A stretch of DNA of 64,000 nt from UBA5109 sp963975155 (GTDB taxonomy: Bacteria; Pseudomonadota; Gammaproteobacteria; Pseudomonadales; Pseudohongiellaceae): the NCBI GenBank assembly GCA_963975155.1, contig CAXBFG010000005.1:231928-295927 (forward strand), in the 5' to 3' direction. A program made the position numbers and the translations under genes. Numbering within the stretch: the stretch's first letter is position 1; each line of letters opens with the position of its first letter. Below are positions 17,883 through 26,550 of this stretch, piece by piece. The notes beneath the pieces were generated by a model. The model ran no database searches. It was not told where the DNA came from and saw nothing but the letters and a program-made list of their open reading frames with translations.

Positions 17883-18590
17883 TTACATGCGATAACAAAC
17901 AACGTAGTTATTGTTTTCATCATAGGCAGTTGCAACAGTACCAGTTGGCGCATCAGCGCCAGTTGTATCGACCTGACCACGGAAACGGCCGGTATTCGCG
18001 GCACCATCGTCAAGCTGAGTATCCAGAGCAATACCAGCTGAACCGGGCACATTGCTCATGCAGAGTTTATTGCCGTTCATATTGGTAAATATTGTTGCGC
18101 CGGTAATGCCAACTACACCACCAAAGGGGTTGCTGGGCAATATTGCAGCCGAACCCGCTGCAGTTGTTGCATCACCAGTAATAAAACCGGCAGCCCTTAA
18201 ATGTGTAAAGAAGTAAGCACCCTCTGCAGCTGCACCAGTGAAGGTGTTGGCAGCAGTAGCTGTCAGAATACCATCTGAATTACCGAAAGCTGTTGCGGGA
18301 ATGGATCCCCAGGCTCCGCCACGGGCGGTCAGATTGGCCAGTGCAGGGCCGTCATCACCTGGCATACGGCCATAGCGGTCCTGATATGAAAAAGCAGCTG
18401 CGGCTATACCGTTTAGGGTATTGGTAGCAGAGCGGACCCTTGAATTTTCAATAAGCTGTTGTCCCTGCAGGACACCACCAAGTAACAGGCCAATGATGAC
18501 CAGTACGATAGCAATTTCAATCAGAGTGAAACCACTCTGAGATCTTGAGCCTTTAATCTTGTTCTTTCCAGCCATCTTAAGGTTGTTCAT
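17883..18590 (-). CDS. mshA: Type IV prepilin, probable MSH-type major pilin
   Basis: A 235-residue prepilin. The leader ends SRSQSG, cut before FTLIEIAIVLVIIGLLLGG by prepilin peptidase, with the conserved Glu at mature position 5 and a long hydrophobic alpha-1 helix. The globular part is rich in Ala, Gly, Thr and Asn, and a C-terminal Cys pair (KLCMSN and VVCYRM) may form the D-region disulfide. It stands apart from the pilus operon with its own 176-base upstream region and a strong terminator, as expected for the major subunit. The symbol is by analogy to Vibrio MSH pili; it could instead be an abundant minor pilin. Confidence 0.8.
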   Translation of the reverse strand: MNNLKMAGKNKIKGSRSQSGFTLIEIAIVLVIIGLLLGGVLQGQQLIENSRVRSATNTLNGIAAAAFSYQDRYGRMPGDDGPALANLTARGGAWGSIPATAFGNSDGILTATAANTFTGAAAEGAYFFTHLRAAGFITGDATTAAGSAAILPSNPFGGVVGITGATIFTNMNGNKLCMSNVPGSAGIALDTQLDDGAANTGRFRGQVDTTGADAPTGTVATAYDENNNYVVCYRM

Positions 18591-18742
18591 ATTGAACTCC
18601 TGAGTTTTTAATCTTTTTGGATATATTTTGAATATAACGATTTTTAAACTTAGTAATTAAGTAAATATCAACAAAATACTCCTACATAGCGTGCATCTTA
18701 ATGATTCCTGCAAAGTGTGCAATATGTAGGTTTTTTTTACAG

Positions 18743-18755
18743 ATAATATGTAGAT
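18743..18755 (-). promoter_or_regulatory. Shared 13-base motif upstream of the pilin gene
   Basis: ATAATATGTAGAT (plus strand) lies in the A/T-rich region between the histidine kinase stop and the pilin start. The same 13 bases occur at 31832-31844 just upstream of the secretin gene, in the same orientation relative to transcription. A partial copy, AATATGTAG, is 24 bases away at 18721-18729. On the coding strand it reads ATCTACATATTAT, which could include a -10 (TATTAT). It may be a promoter or operator shared by pilus genes. Confidence 0.4.
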
Positions 18756-18766
18756 AAATTTTACAC

Positions 18767-19819
18767 TTAGGTGGGTAACCTCAGAATAAATATAAGAGGA
18801 GTATTAGCCATGGATTCGGCCGTTAAAGACCCGCCTACTGCAAAAGCCTGTTGCCTGGCCTGATACAGGCCTATACCCCGGCCAGTCCCAAATTCACTCC
18901 AGAAGGGCTCAAACAGACGCTCGGGCCATAAACAGGGTTCACCATTGGTATCGGTAATACTGATGTTTACGAAGCCGCCTTCGTTTTCGAGTTTGATCTG
19001 TACATCCGGTTGCTGTGCTGAACTTTTGTTAGCCTGTCTGGAAAAGTTACCCAGGATATTGTCGAGAATGCTCTGGAGTGTGCTTTTTGGCAGATTTACC
19101 ATTGCGCTGCCAGTAATTGTAGAAGGTAGTTCATACATATTAGTGGTTTGCTCAAGTAATTTATCCAGTTGATGGCGGGCTTCCAGGCTGTCCGGGGTTT
19201 TATTGGTCAGCGTATTCAGCATATGCTCAGCGCGATCCCGAACCGCTGGTATAACTTCACGCATGCTGTCCAGCAGTTTGTCTTCCTGTCCAGGTACGGG
19301 GTTGTTTAGCTGGTCGGCTGTCAGCTTCATGAGCTGTGCCATATTTTTCACATCATGCTGCAGGAAAACAGTCATTTTTGCTGTTTGCTCAAAAGTAGAT
19401 TTAACGGCTCCCAGTTTCACCCATAGGTTCATTCTTACCAGTAAGAAAAAATTATCGGCCAGGGCGCTGCTGATAAATCGGTATTCCCAGCTGCGTTTAT
19501 GTAAATATAAACGTACCGTGAGGGAAATTTCCTGAACGTCAAAACGCTTTTCGATCAGATGTCCTTCATGTTTGCCATTGCTGCCGTTAACAAAAGTCCC
19601 GAACCAGTTGAGTGACCAGCTTAGTCCGGCAAAGCCGCTTTCTTTAAGGGAAGGCCAGCACTGGCGCAGAAAATCAGGCAAGTCATAGTTCAATTCTTCA
19701 TTCAGGCGAATCAGTTTTTGACTTAGCAGAATCTGGGTCCGGTAGCTGTATAGCAACCAACCGGCGGCAATCAGAATAGAACTGCCGATGATAATGAGAT
19801 AAGGATAAATTTCAGTCAT
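18767..19819 (-). CDS. PrsK-like sensor histidine kinase in the pilus locus
   Basis: A 350-residue kinase with one N-terminal membrane helix (about residues 7-27), a ~100-residue region without a recognised sensor domain, and a divergent phospho-acceptor motif QHDVKN around His155. That H-x-x-K-N pattern is like PrsK-type kinases rather than ordinary HisKA proteins. The ATPase domain follows with an N-box (ILDNILGNFSRQA) and the G-box TGRGIGLYQARQQA. It overlaps the response-regulator gene by 8 bases, so the pair is translationally linked. Its place between pilin-like genes points to control of the pilus; the signal is unknown. Confidence 0.85.
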   Translation of the reverse strand: MTEIYPYLIIIGSSILIAAGWLLYSYRTQILLSQKLIRLNEELNYDLPDFLRQCWPSLKESGFAGLSWSLNWFGTFVNGSNGKHEGHLIEKRFDVQEISLTVRLYLHKRSWEYRFISSALADNFFLLVRMNLWVKLGAVKSTFEQTAKMTVFLQHDVKNMAQLMKLTADQLNNPVPGQEDKLLDSMREVIPAVRDRAEHMLNTLTNKTPDSLEARHQLDKLLEQTTNMYELPSTITGSAMVNLPKSTLQSILDNILGNFSRQANKSSAQQPDVQIKLENEGGFVNISITDTNGEPCLWPERLFEPFWSEFGTGRGIGLYQARQQAFAVGGSLTAESMANTPLIFILRLPT

Positions 19820-20468
19820 CGTCGCGGCTTATGCCAAATTTCTTCATAAAATAATATATGCTTTCACGTTTAATGCCCAGCTTTGCCGCACTCTGGTAGA
19901 CATTGAAGCCGGTGTCCTTTAACACTTGTCTGACGAGTTTTTCCTCAGCTTCTTCACGAATGGCTTTCAGGCCATCTGAAGTTTTTGTGTTCAATTGCAG
20001 GCGGGTCATACCACTAGCGGACATAACCATTTCCTTTTCGTGAAACAGGAACGCACGATGCACAGAGAGCAGAATATCCTCAAAGCCGGTGGGTTTGGAA
20101 AGAAAGTCAAAAGCGCCTTCGCGAATGGCATCCAGGGCAGAACTTTCTTCATCCTGACCAGTGAGCACAATAATTTTTACCGGCGAAAATTCCGCGCTTA
20201 TCTCTCGAATGATGGCTAATCCTTCATCAGTTGTATGTTCCATGGGCGGCAAGCCTAAATCCAGTATGAGCACACTGACATCGGGATTGGCCTTGAGGAT
20301 TTTAATTGCACTTTGACGACTGTCGGCTTCAACTATGCTATAGCCTTGCATTTCAAGAGCATTAAAGAGCATTTTACGTAGTACAAGATCATCTTCGACC
20401 AGTAAAATCTTGCCCTCATTTTCGCTGTCAGTATTTTCCTGTTCCAGGGTAGCAGCTTTTGATTTCAT
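19812..20468 (-). CDS. Response regulator with Fis-type HTH output
   Basis: A 218-residue regulator. The receiver domain (about 20-140) has the acidic pocket VEDD, phospho-acceptor Asp70 in LILDLGLP, the Thr of VLTGQDE and the Lys of FLSKPTG. There is no AAA+ sigma-54 module. The C-terminal ~40 residues (VRQVLKDTGFNVYQSAAKLG, then KRESIYYFMKKFGI) form a Fis-like helix-turn-helix, as in ActR/PrrA-type regulators. Its ATG overlaps the stop of the upstream pilin-like gene by four bases (ATGA), and its own end overlaps the kinase start. It is the natural partner of that kinase and a candidate regulator of the pilin promoter. Confidence 0.9.
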   Translation of the reverse strand: MKSKAATLEQENTDSENEGKILLVEDDLVLRKMLFNALEMQGYSIVEADSRQSAIKILKANPDVSVLILDLGLPPMEHTTDEGLAIIREISAEFSPVKIIVLTGQDEESSALDAIREGAFDFLSKPTGFEDILLSVHRAFLFHEKEMVMSASGMTRLQLNTKTSDGLKAIREEAEEKLVRQVLKDTGFNVYQSAAKLGIKRESIYYFMKKFGISRDDD

Positions 20469-21244
20469 GGTAGTTTACCGGCCTTGACCAGACGGGAAAT
20501 CAGAATGTACGGAGACAACCAGACGATCTGATCATCGTAGTTGGCTTCACTGTAGCCTGTATCGACAAAATCTTTGTTGGTGGCAGCAGGCATGTTATAG
20601 ACAAGACCACTTGTTGCACCTGTGAGAGTGGCACCAAAAGCATTTTTTTGCTCATTTGCAGACGAGCTGGCAGATATTTCTGCCCAGTTTGCACCCATCG
20701 AAAAGACTACAGCCGGAGCATTATCAGTAGCAATCACGCCACTGCAGGCAGAGTTATCACAAACCCTAAGCATATTGGTCCCTGCGCCCAGGATGCCTGC
20801 AGCATTGGCAAAAAGCGTATCCATTCCTGCCGTTGTCGTAAAATAATCAGTTACGTCTTGTGATATCGAGTAGCGATACGGGTTCTGCCAGGGGTCAAGT
20901 AAGAGGTTGTCTGAATTAATGCTGCCATTTAGACCTAAAGTGGCTATCGGAACAAAACCGTGAGTTATATTGCAGCCAGTGTCTGTCTCAGGGTTCGACA
21001 ATCCTGTGCCGGATTGATCAGCGGGACAAGGCAGTCGGCCATTAGCCTGGGCATAGCCATAAAGCGCTTCTTCAATTTGCAGTAGCTGGGCCTGAGCATT
21101 TGAAATGCGTATGGAGTTGGTACTGTCCCCAACAGCTGCCAGGATACCGCCTAATAAAAGTCCCAGGATCATCAGCACCATAGCCATTTCGACCAGTGTG
21201 AATCCAGCCTGTGCAATGCGTTGCTTGTTTAGTTTTTGGTACAC
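20465..21244 (-). CDS. Type IV prepilin-like protein (minor pilin), GRLPCP type
   Basis: A 259-residue class III prepilin: the leader ends RIAQAG before FTLVEMAMVLMILGLLLGG, with Glu at mature position 5. After the alpha-1 helix comes YGYAQANGRLPCPAD, a motif also present in the next upstream gene and echoed by YGRMPGDD in the major pilin, so the three probably share ancestry. Several Cys residues (PCPAD, DTGCN, VCDNSAC) suggest disulfides outside the cell. It likely sits in the pilus as a minor or tip subunit. It is six bases after the upstream gene and overlaps the response-regulator start. Confidence 0.85.
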   Translation of the reverse strand: MYQKLNKQRIAQAGFTLVEMAMVLMILGLLLGGILAAVGDSTNSIRISNAQAQLLQIEEALYGYAQANGRLPCPADQSGTGLSNPETDTGCNITHGFVPIATLGLNGSINSDNLLLDPWQNPYRYSISQDVTDYFTTTAGMDTLFANAAGILGAGTNMLRVCDNSACSGVIATDNAPAVVFSMGANWAEISASSSANEQKNAFGATLTGATSGLVYNMPAATNKDFVDTGYSEANYDDQIVWLSPYILISRLVKAGKLP

Positions 21245-21250
21245 GCTAGG

Positions 21251-22372
21251 TCAACATCCCGGCAGGTTTGGGTCAGTCCGCGTAATATTGCTTTCACCGG
21301 CTGAAGTATCATAACTAAATGTGAAGGTAATATCGCAGCCGCTAAACACAACCGTTGCCTGGGTATTACTAATGTTGGTATATGTCGTAATTAAATCCCA
21401 GTCATCAGTCGCATACCATGCAACAGCGTCAGACATTGCGTCATCAAACATGACATCTTCTGTTTCCCAGGTGCAAACGGGAGACCATGATGAACCACTC
21501 CATGCATAATAATAATCGCCTCTGTAAGTATAATTGCGCGGATAGGTTTTCCCCCAATAATACGGAGAATTACACGTCGCAAAGGGATTGGAAGGTATAG
21601 AGTTTCTGTAATATCGGCTGCTTGAGTAATAAGAATCGAGTTCTTTCTTAATTTCCTGTGTAACACGATAGCTTGCCATGGTCATTAATTCGCTATGACT
21701 GATAGTAACGAATTGGTCATTAAAGTCTTCTTTATCAGGTGATGCGGGGTCGCCTGCGTAATTTGAATAATAGGTGCTGCCAAGTGGATTGCTGCCATCC
21801 AGGTAGTTACTGTCTGCGACTGTAGAGCTGCTTCTATCCTGGTCAGCTACAGCTTCTCCGGGAGCTATCAGCACGGCAACAATATCGCCGGCTCCATCCA
21901 GGCTAAAGCTGCCTGAGCCTGGAGAATTACTGTTAATTGGAGCACTGGCTGACCAGTGAAAATTTGGATCGACTGCATACCAGAATTGCTGATCTAGGTT
22001 GACATAGGTATTGTTGAAGGTCAGCTTGACAGCTCCGGCAGGATCCAGGCTTTGCGGTAAGCGACCCTGAAAGGTAGCAACAGTAGAGCTGCAACTGGCA
22101 TCCGGAAAAGCATTGTTGTCGACGTCAGGGCAGGGTAAACGGCCTGGTCCATTGCTGCTGCCCGAGATATCCGGATACTGCATGGCATAAGCCAGCAGCA
22201 TTTCTTTGGCAAGGTTCAGTTGATTACGGACTTCAGCCTGTCTTTGTAACTGGGGAGCTTCATTATTAGCCGTTGCCAGAATCATGGTGCTGATTGAGAC
22301 AAACAGCACCATAATAATTAAAAGCAGAGCGGCACCTCGCTGCTTCTTAATTATTTTATTGTATGCTTTCAT
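21251..22372 (-). CDS. PilX-like pilus assembly protein
   Basis: A 373-residue protein starting with a basic stretch, RGAALLLIIMVLFVSISTMI, the PilX-type variant of the pilin helix that lacks the FTLxE motif. GPGRLPCPDVDNNAFPDASC follows at about 75-95, related to the neighbouring minor pilin. The rest is rich in Ser, Tyr, Asn and Asp, with Cys pairs near the C-terminus (DPNLPGC). It probably acts as a large minor pilin or pilus-tip adhesin. Its start overlaps the mshK-like gene by 17 bases. The ligand is not predictable. Confidence 0.75.
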   Translation of the reverse strand: MKAYNKIIKKQRGAALLLIIMVLFVSISTMILATANNEAPQLQRQAEVRNQLNLAKEMLLAYAMQYPDISGSSNGPGRLPCPDVDNNAFPDASCSSTVATFQGRLPQSLDPAGAVKLTFNNTYVNLDQQFWYAVDPNFHWSASAPINSNSPGSGSFSLDGAGDIVAVLIAPGEAVADQDRSSSTVADSNYLDGSNPLGSTYYSNYAGDPASPDKEDFNDQFVTISHSELMTMASYRVTQEIKKELDSYYSSSRYYRNSIPSNPFATCNSPYYWGKTYPRNYTYRGDYYYAWSGSSWSPVCTWETEDVMFDDAMSDAVAWYATDDWDLITTYTNISNTQATVVFSGCDITFTFSYDTSAGESNITRTDPNLPGC

Positions 22373-23078
22373 CGGACAGAGCTTCCTGTATTTGCAATAT
22401 TTGCAATAGTTCTGTTACCGCGATGGGGTCATCGTTACCGATAAGCGAACCTATTTCGTCAGCGGTGATGGTTAAATTTTCGGAATTTACGTCAGGCGAG
22501 GATGTATCTGCGAGACTTGCTGCAACAGCTGAATTTTCTGGGAGTGTGTTTGCAGGCTGAATTTGAGTAGTATTGCCGGAATTATTTTGTGCTGCTTCAT
22601 TGTTCATTCCAAGAGCTGGAAATTGCCAGGACTCAAGTATTTGCCCATTTTCAACATCCAGTGTCTGTCCGGACTTCAGATCAAAGCTGCCCAGTTCAGT
22701 TTGAATTCTCAGCAAAAGCGATGAATCAGCCATAACCAGGCGCATATTCGCAGGCAGGTTGCTTTCATTAATACTAAGCTCGTTAAGCCATACTGTACGC
22801 GTATTATTCTGGCGGATAATGCCACCAAGTGTGTAGTAGTTTATAGAAGGGGTCGTATCTTCATTATCGTCAACGATAACAGGAATAGCAGGAACCACTT
22901 CATCAATATTGAAATCGTCTTCCTGGTTTTCGATCAGGAATTGCTGACGTAAAAAATCCAGATATTCGCGCTCTTCCGGTGTCGTAAACAGAGTGCTGAC
23001 TTCCTGAGCAAATGCAGGCCGCGCCAAAAACAAAAACAGGCTAAGTAAAAAGAAAATATAAAAAAGTTTATTTTTCAT
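22356..23078 (-). CDS. MshK/GspC-like periplasmic pilus biogenesis protein
   Basis: A 240-residue secreted protein with signal peptide ending ARPAFAQ. The middle contains LGGIIRQNNTRTVWLNELSI, the pattern of the homology region of GspB/GspC/MshK/PilP proteins that contact the secretin, followed by a low-complexity Asn/Ser/Thr tail. It sits after the PilO-like gene with a 10-base gap, the MshI-J-K order of Vibrio MSH loci. The likely role is coupling the inner-membrane assembly platform to the secretin. Similarity is short, so the MshK name is by position and that motif. Confidence 0.65.
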   Translation of the reverse strand: MKNKLFYIFFLLSLFLFLARPAFAQEVSTLFTTPEEREYLDFLRQQFLIENQEDDFNIDEVVPAIPVIVDDNEDTTPSINYYTLGGIIRQNNTRTVWLNELSINESNLPANMRLVMADSSLLLRIQTELGSFDLKSGQTLDVENGQILESWQFPALGMNNEAAQNNSGNTTQIQPANTLPENSAVAASLADTSSPDVNSENLTITADEIGSLIGNDDPIAVTELLQILQIQEALSDESIQ

Positions 23079-23088
23079 GATGTATCAA

Positions 23089-23733
23089 CTAAAAAAAACC
23101 TGTTGTATCCGCTGGTGGATCAATATCAAAGGTGAACCATAATAGATCACAGGTAGCGGTCTGATGTTGTCCAAGTACAATAAAATTTGTAATCGCCGGA
23201 TTTAATAATTTTATAGAGCATTCACGGGTAAGAAATAAACCAGGACTGCTCAGTAATGCATCAAGTAATCGTGTCAAATCATTTTCATGTAACAGGGGCA
23301 AACTGATTTCCAGTTCAGTGGCATTCAGGTTAATTGGCCCACCTGGCTCCCGTTCTGCAGGATCATACAGTAGTCTTAAAGTGCTTTGTTCACCTATATT
23401 GATAGAAATGGGGAACAGATCATAGTTTTCCCGAATTTCTGTGATCAGTTCGAGGAAAAGCAGGCGATCTTCATCATTTACAATACCTTCAATTTCGAGA
23501 TCCTGGTAACGTTCGATGTATTCAATGATGGTGGCTTCTTCCAGTTCGATCTGGTCGACCGAGGTGCGGGCATTTTGTAATTCGGATCGAGCAATATTGA
23601 CGGCTCTGTTCATGTCTTCATTTATGAAGTTGGCAATCAAGTAAATTGCCACGGCAATAGATAAGCAAAGCAATGCCGTCAGAATTTTCCATTTCAGTGC
23701 AAAGTAATCCTGTTTGTTAAATAAACTTTTCAT
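23089..23733 (-). CDS. mshJ: MshJ/PilO-like inner-membrane pilus assembly protein
   Basis: A 214-residue bitopic protein: a short cytoplasmic N-terminus, one membrane helix (ILTALLCLSIAVAIYLIANF), a periplasmic coiled coil (about 40-95) and a small alpha-beta domain with two Cys near the end (TRECSIKL, TATCDLLWF). This is the architecture of PilO/GspM/MshJ, which form the alignment complex with PilN. The start codon overlaps the stop of the MshI-like gene by one base (TAATG). The match is structural rather than by sequence motif. Confidence 0.72.
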   Translation of the reverse strand: MKSLFNKQDYFALKWKILTALLCLSIAVAIYLIANFINEDMNRAVNIARSELQNARTSVDQIELEEATIIEYIERYQDLEIEGIVNDEDRLLFLELITEIRENYDLFPISINIGEQSTLRLLYDPAEREPGGPINLNATELEISLPLLHENDLTRLLDALLSSPGLFLTRECSIKLLNPAITNFIVLGQHQTATCDLLWFTFDIDPPADTTGFF

Positions 23734-25325
23734 TACAGGTACTCAATATCCAGTTGCAAAACAAATGGGGCACGAAGTTCATTGTTATCAATTGTCGTTG
23801 TAACTTCTGTATCTACTCTGACATTGGTTGGCATAATGACAGGCGTTACCGTTACACCTGAGTTTTGTTCCAGGGCGTCTGCAAAAAGTTGCACCTGCTG
23901 CTGTGCTTCCCGGTAACTTCCAGAAGAATAGGCCATGCCGCTGATGCTGACCTTAAGGGCAGTCCTTTGATCAAGAATGGCGGCTTTAAAGGAATTATTC
24001 GTATCATTTTGCAAGCCCAGATAACGCATTTGTGCTGCTTCCAGATCAAAGGGGTCTACAGTTGTACTTTCAAGTGACCAGGTAATCTCGGTTAATTGGA
24101 GAGCTGGTGATGAAACCAATTTACTACTGATAAAGGCCATGGCATCGGTGGGACTAAAACTTTGGTTAATGATTTGCTCCGTAGACTCTACAACCAGTGC
24201 CATCTCCTGAGAAGGAATTGGAGTGGCAGGAAAGCGTTGAGATAATATATCGTATTCGACTACCAGAGGTTGGGTTTGAGCCTGCAGAGCAGTTTGCTGT
24301 TTGGAAAAATCCCAGGATTCCAGCAACAGTGGTGTGCTTATCACGAGACTCAAGGCAATTAGCAGCAGGGCGCCATAACTCAATGCATCGCCAAGGTTTT
24401 GTAATAAAAAGTATTTCCGAACTGCCGGTGGAGCATAGGTATTTTTAATTTTTTTCTTCTGCAGCAGTACACACAGAAAAAAGATCATGGAGCCAAGCTG
24501 ATTATTTGTCAGTGAAGTCTGATAGCGGGTAATTTCCTGTTGAATATTGATATTCTCGAAACTGTTCAGATGACTTGATTTCTGATTCAGCTGAAGATCG
24601 GCATCACTATAGACTGAATAAATATTAATTTTGAGGGTTTCTTCATAGGGTAATAATTTGACACGTTCCAGATAACTGCGAATTTGCACTGACTCTTTAT
24701 AAATTTCCTTGCCTATTTCAAGTCTGTCTCTTGAAGACAGCGAAGTTAATCGACTGAACAATACCTTGCCTCTGAGCATGAAAGTTTGTCGAAGTTCAAA
24801 GTTATTTTCGAGGCTGGCTATCAGCAGATAGCTGTCATTATATAATCCGGTATTTTGTACAAAAGCTTCAGACAAGTAAGCAGCAGAACCAATGCTTTGA
24901 ATCGGGGTGCGATTAGCCAGCAGAATTTTTATCCAGGGAGTCAAAAGCTCCGGTTTGGTTAAGCCGCTAAGCAGTACCTTATTATCTTTTCGTCCATCTT
25001 TTTCCTTATCGAGAATATTCGCTGTACGATAGGGAGTCTTTCGGAATGCGTAATCCAGTTTTCTAGCGAGCAAGGCCTTTCTGTCGCCGCCAGATACCGG
25101 AGCTATGGTTTCGCTGCGGAAGCTCTCTTCGAGGAAATTAGTAACAAAAATAGCCGGATACTGTTTATAAGAGTTTTGTAATTGTTTGAAGGCTTCAAGA
25201 GACTGCTGGCTGCCATCAAACTCAGAGATAAATTTCAGGTTTTTATTTTCCCAGACAAAGAACTGCAATTCCCGATTATTGACAATCAGGAGCTGTGCAT
25301 TAGGCTGATGAAAAAAATTCAACAT
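23733..25325 (-). CDS. mshI: MshI-like protein: PilM-type cytoplasmic domain fused to PilN-type part
   Basis: About 530 residues. The N-terminal ~320 residues look like a degenerate actin-fold PilM/GspL cytoplasmic domain (NAQLLIVNNRELQFFVWE, later LLSGLTKPELLTPWI and SYLLIASLENNFELRQTF). A basic stretch and one membrane helix (GALLLIALSLVISTPLLL) follow, then a periplasmic coiled coil and alpha-beta domain of PilN type. This fusion replaces separate PilM and PilN. The frame opens at GTG 25361 inside the previous gene; ATG 25325, ten bases after that gene's stop, is the better start. The order G-I-J-K supports an MSH assembly platform. Confidence 0.72.
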   Translation of the reverse strand: MLNFFHQPNAQLLIVNNRELQFFVWENKNLKFISEFDGSQQSLEAFKQLQNSYKQYPAIFVTNFLEESFRSETIAPVSGGDRKALLARKLDYAFRKTPYRTANILDKEKDGRKDNKVLLSGLTKPELLTPWIKILLANRTPIQSIGSAAYLSEAFVQNTGLYNDSYLLIASLENNFELRQTFMLRGKVLFSRLTSLSSRDRLEIGKEIYKESVQIRSYLERVKLLPYEETLKINIYSVYSDADLQLNQKSSHLNSFENINIQQEITRYQTSLTNNQLGSMIFFLCVLLQKKKIKNTYAPPAVRKYFLLQNLGDALSYGALLLIALSLVISTPLLLESWDFSKQQTALQAQTQPLVVEYDILSQRFPATPIPSQEMALVVESTEQIINQSFSPTDAMAFISSKLVSSPALQLTEITWSLESTTVDPFDLEAAQMRYLGLQNDTNNSFKAAILDQRTALKVSISGMAYSSGSYREAQQQVQLFADALEQNSGVTVTPVIMPTNVRVDTEVTTTIDNNELRAPFVLQLDIEYL

Positions 25326-25335
25326 ATTGTTAGGT

Positions 25336-26550
25336 CTATACCTGTATATTTCCAAGAGCACCGTATACCGGGCCGAGCACTGAAATCATAACCCAGCCAA
25401 GCAAGCTCCCTACAATGACAGTCATGGCCGGCTGTATCATAGCCTGTAATTTATCGATGGAATCTTTAATTTCCCTGTCATAAAAATAGGTCACATTCAT
25501 CAAGGCCTTATCAAGGCCTCCTGTGGTTTCACCAATTTTTAACATGCGAATTACCAGTGGTGGGAAAATACCAGTAATTTCAAAACTTTTTGAAATTGGT
25601 GAACCCTGCTCGATATCTTCCCTAGCCTGACTCAGCGCTTTACGGATGACGATATTATCGATTACGCCTTCAGATATTTGCAGGCTTTGCAGGATGGGAA
25701 TACCAGAACCATACATTAAGGAAAAGAAAGTGGCGAACCTTGAGAGTATGATTTTTTGTAATACCGGGCCAATTTTGGGCAGTTTAAGCTTGAAGGCATC
25801 AAATTTATAACGCGCATTTTCATTCGTGCTTACTAAAATCTTCAGTAGAACGTAAATAACAATAGGAGCGGGCAGGAGCAGATACCAGTACGCTGTCATA
25901 AAACCAGATGTGGCAATCAAGGCTCTGGTATGTATCGGTAAGGCCTCTCCCATATTGACAATAAATTCTACCAATTGCGGCACCAGGTAGACCATCAGAA
26001 AAATGGTCACGCCAATAACAACACCGCCGACAATCAGCGGGCTCATAAACAGTTTTTTGGTGCTTTCGTTAAGTTCATCCTGCCATTTCAGCATCTCGGA
26101 TAGAGATTGAAATACATCAGCCATGCGCCCACTTAATTCGCCTGCACGGATCAGATTGATGAAGAGAGTGTCAAAAATTTTCGGATATTCCTCGAGTGCT
26201 TCGGAAAGGTTTTTACCACCCTCGATACTCTCAATGACGTTGGCGATAACTTCCTTGAAACGAGGGTGATCCAGGCTGTCGCGCATATCTGTTAAGCCCG
26301 ACAACATAGGGATGCCAGCCAATGTCAGCTGATTCATATGGATGCAAAATCCGATCAGATCCTTTTTCTCGACTTTTTTCTGACCAAAGGTACTTCTTTT
26401 TTCCTGAGTGATATCTGCGCGGATTAAATCCAGACGCATATTTGCCAGTCGATTCTCCAGATCAGCCTCATTGGCAGCATCCAGATTTCCTATCAGGATT
26501 TTGCCATCACGGGACATTGAGCGATATTTATACAGAGGCATCTTATTCAC
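25336..26550 (-). CDS. mshG: MshG/PilC/GspF-type inner-membrane platform protein
   Basis: A 404-residue polytopic platform protein that transmits ATPase motion to pilin addition. Two GspF repeats are visible: FCIHMNQLTLAGIPMLSGL near residue 70 and ILSRFATFFSLMYGSGIPIL near 270. Membrane helices are LIVGGVVIGVTIFLMVYLVP, a segment near 215-235, and the C-terminal AMTVIVGSLLGWVMISVLGP. The N-terminal YKYRSMSRDGKILIGNLDA is the usual PilC/MshG opening. It overlaps the ATPase gene by 8 bases. Confidence 0.92.
   Translation of the reverse strand: MNKMPLYKYRSMSRDGKILIGNLDAANEADLENRLANMRLDLIRADITQEKRSTFGQKKVEKKDLIGFCIHMNQLTLAGIPMLSGLTDMRDSLDHPRFKEVIANVIESIEGGKNLSEALEEYPKIFDTLFINLIRAGELSGRMADVFQSLSEMLKWQDELNESTKKLFMSPLIVGGVVIGVTIFLMVYLVPQLVEFIVNMGEALPIHTRALIATSGFMTAYWYLLLPAPIVIYVLLKILVSTNENARYKFDAFKLKLPKIGPVLQKIILSRFATFFSLMYGSGIPILQSLQISEGVIDNIVIRKALSQAREDIEQGSPISKSFEITGIFPPLVIRMLKIGETTGGLDKALMNVTYFYDREIKDSIDKLQAMIQPAMTVIVGSLLGWVMISVLGPVYGALGNIQV

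Noticed and set aside
18591..18766. Possible sigma-54 (-24/-12) promoter for the pilin gene
   Set aside because: No GG-N10-GC pair with the right context was found; the nearest GG and GC are 12 bases apart.
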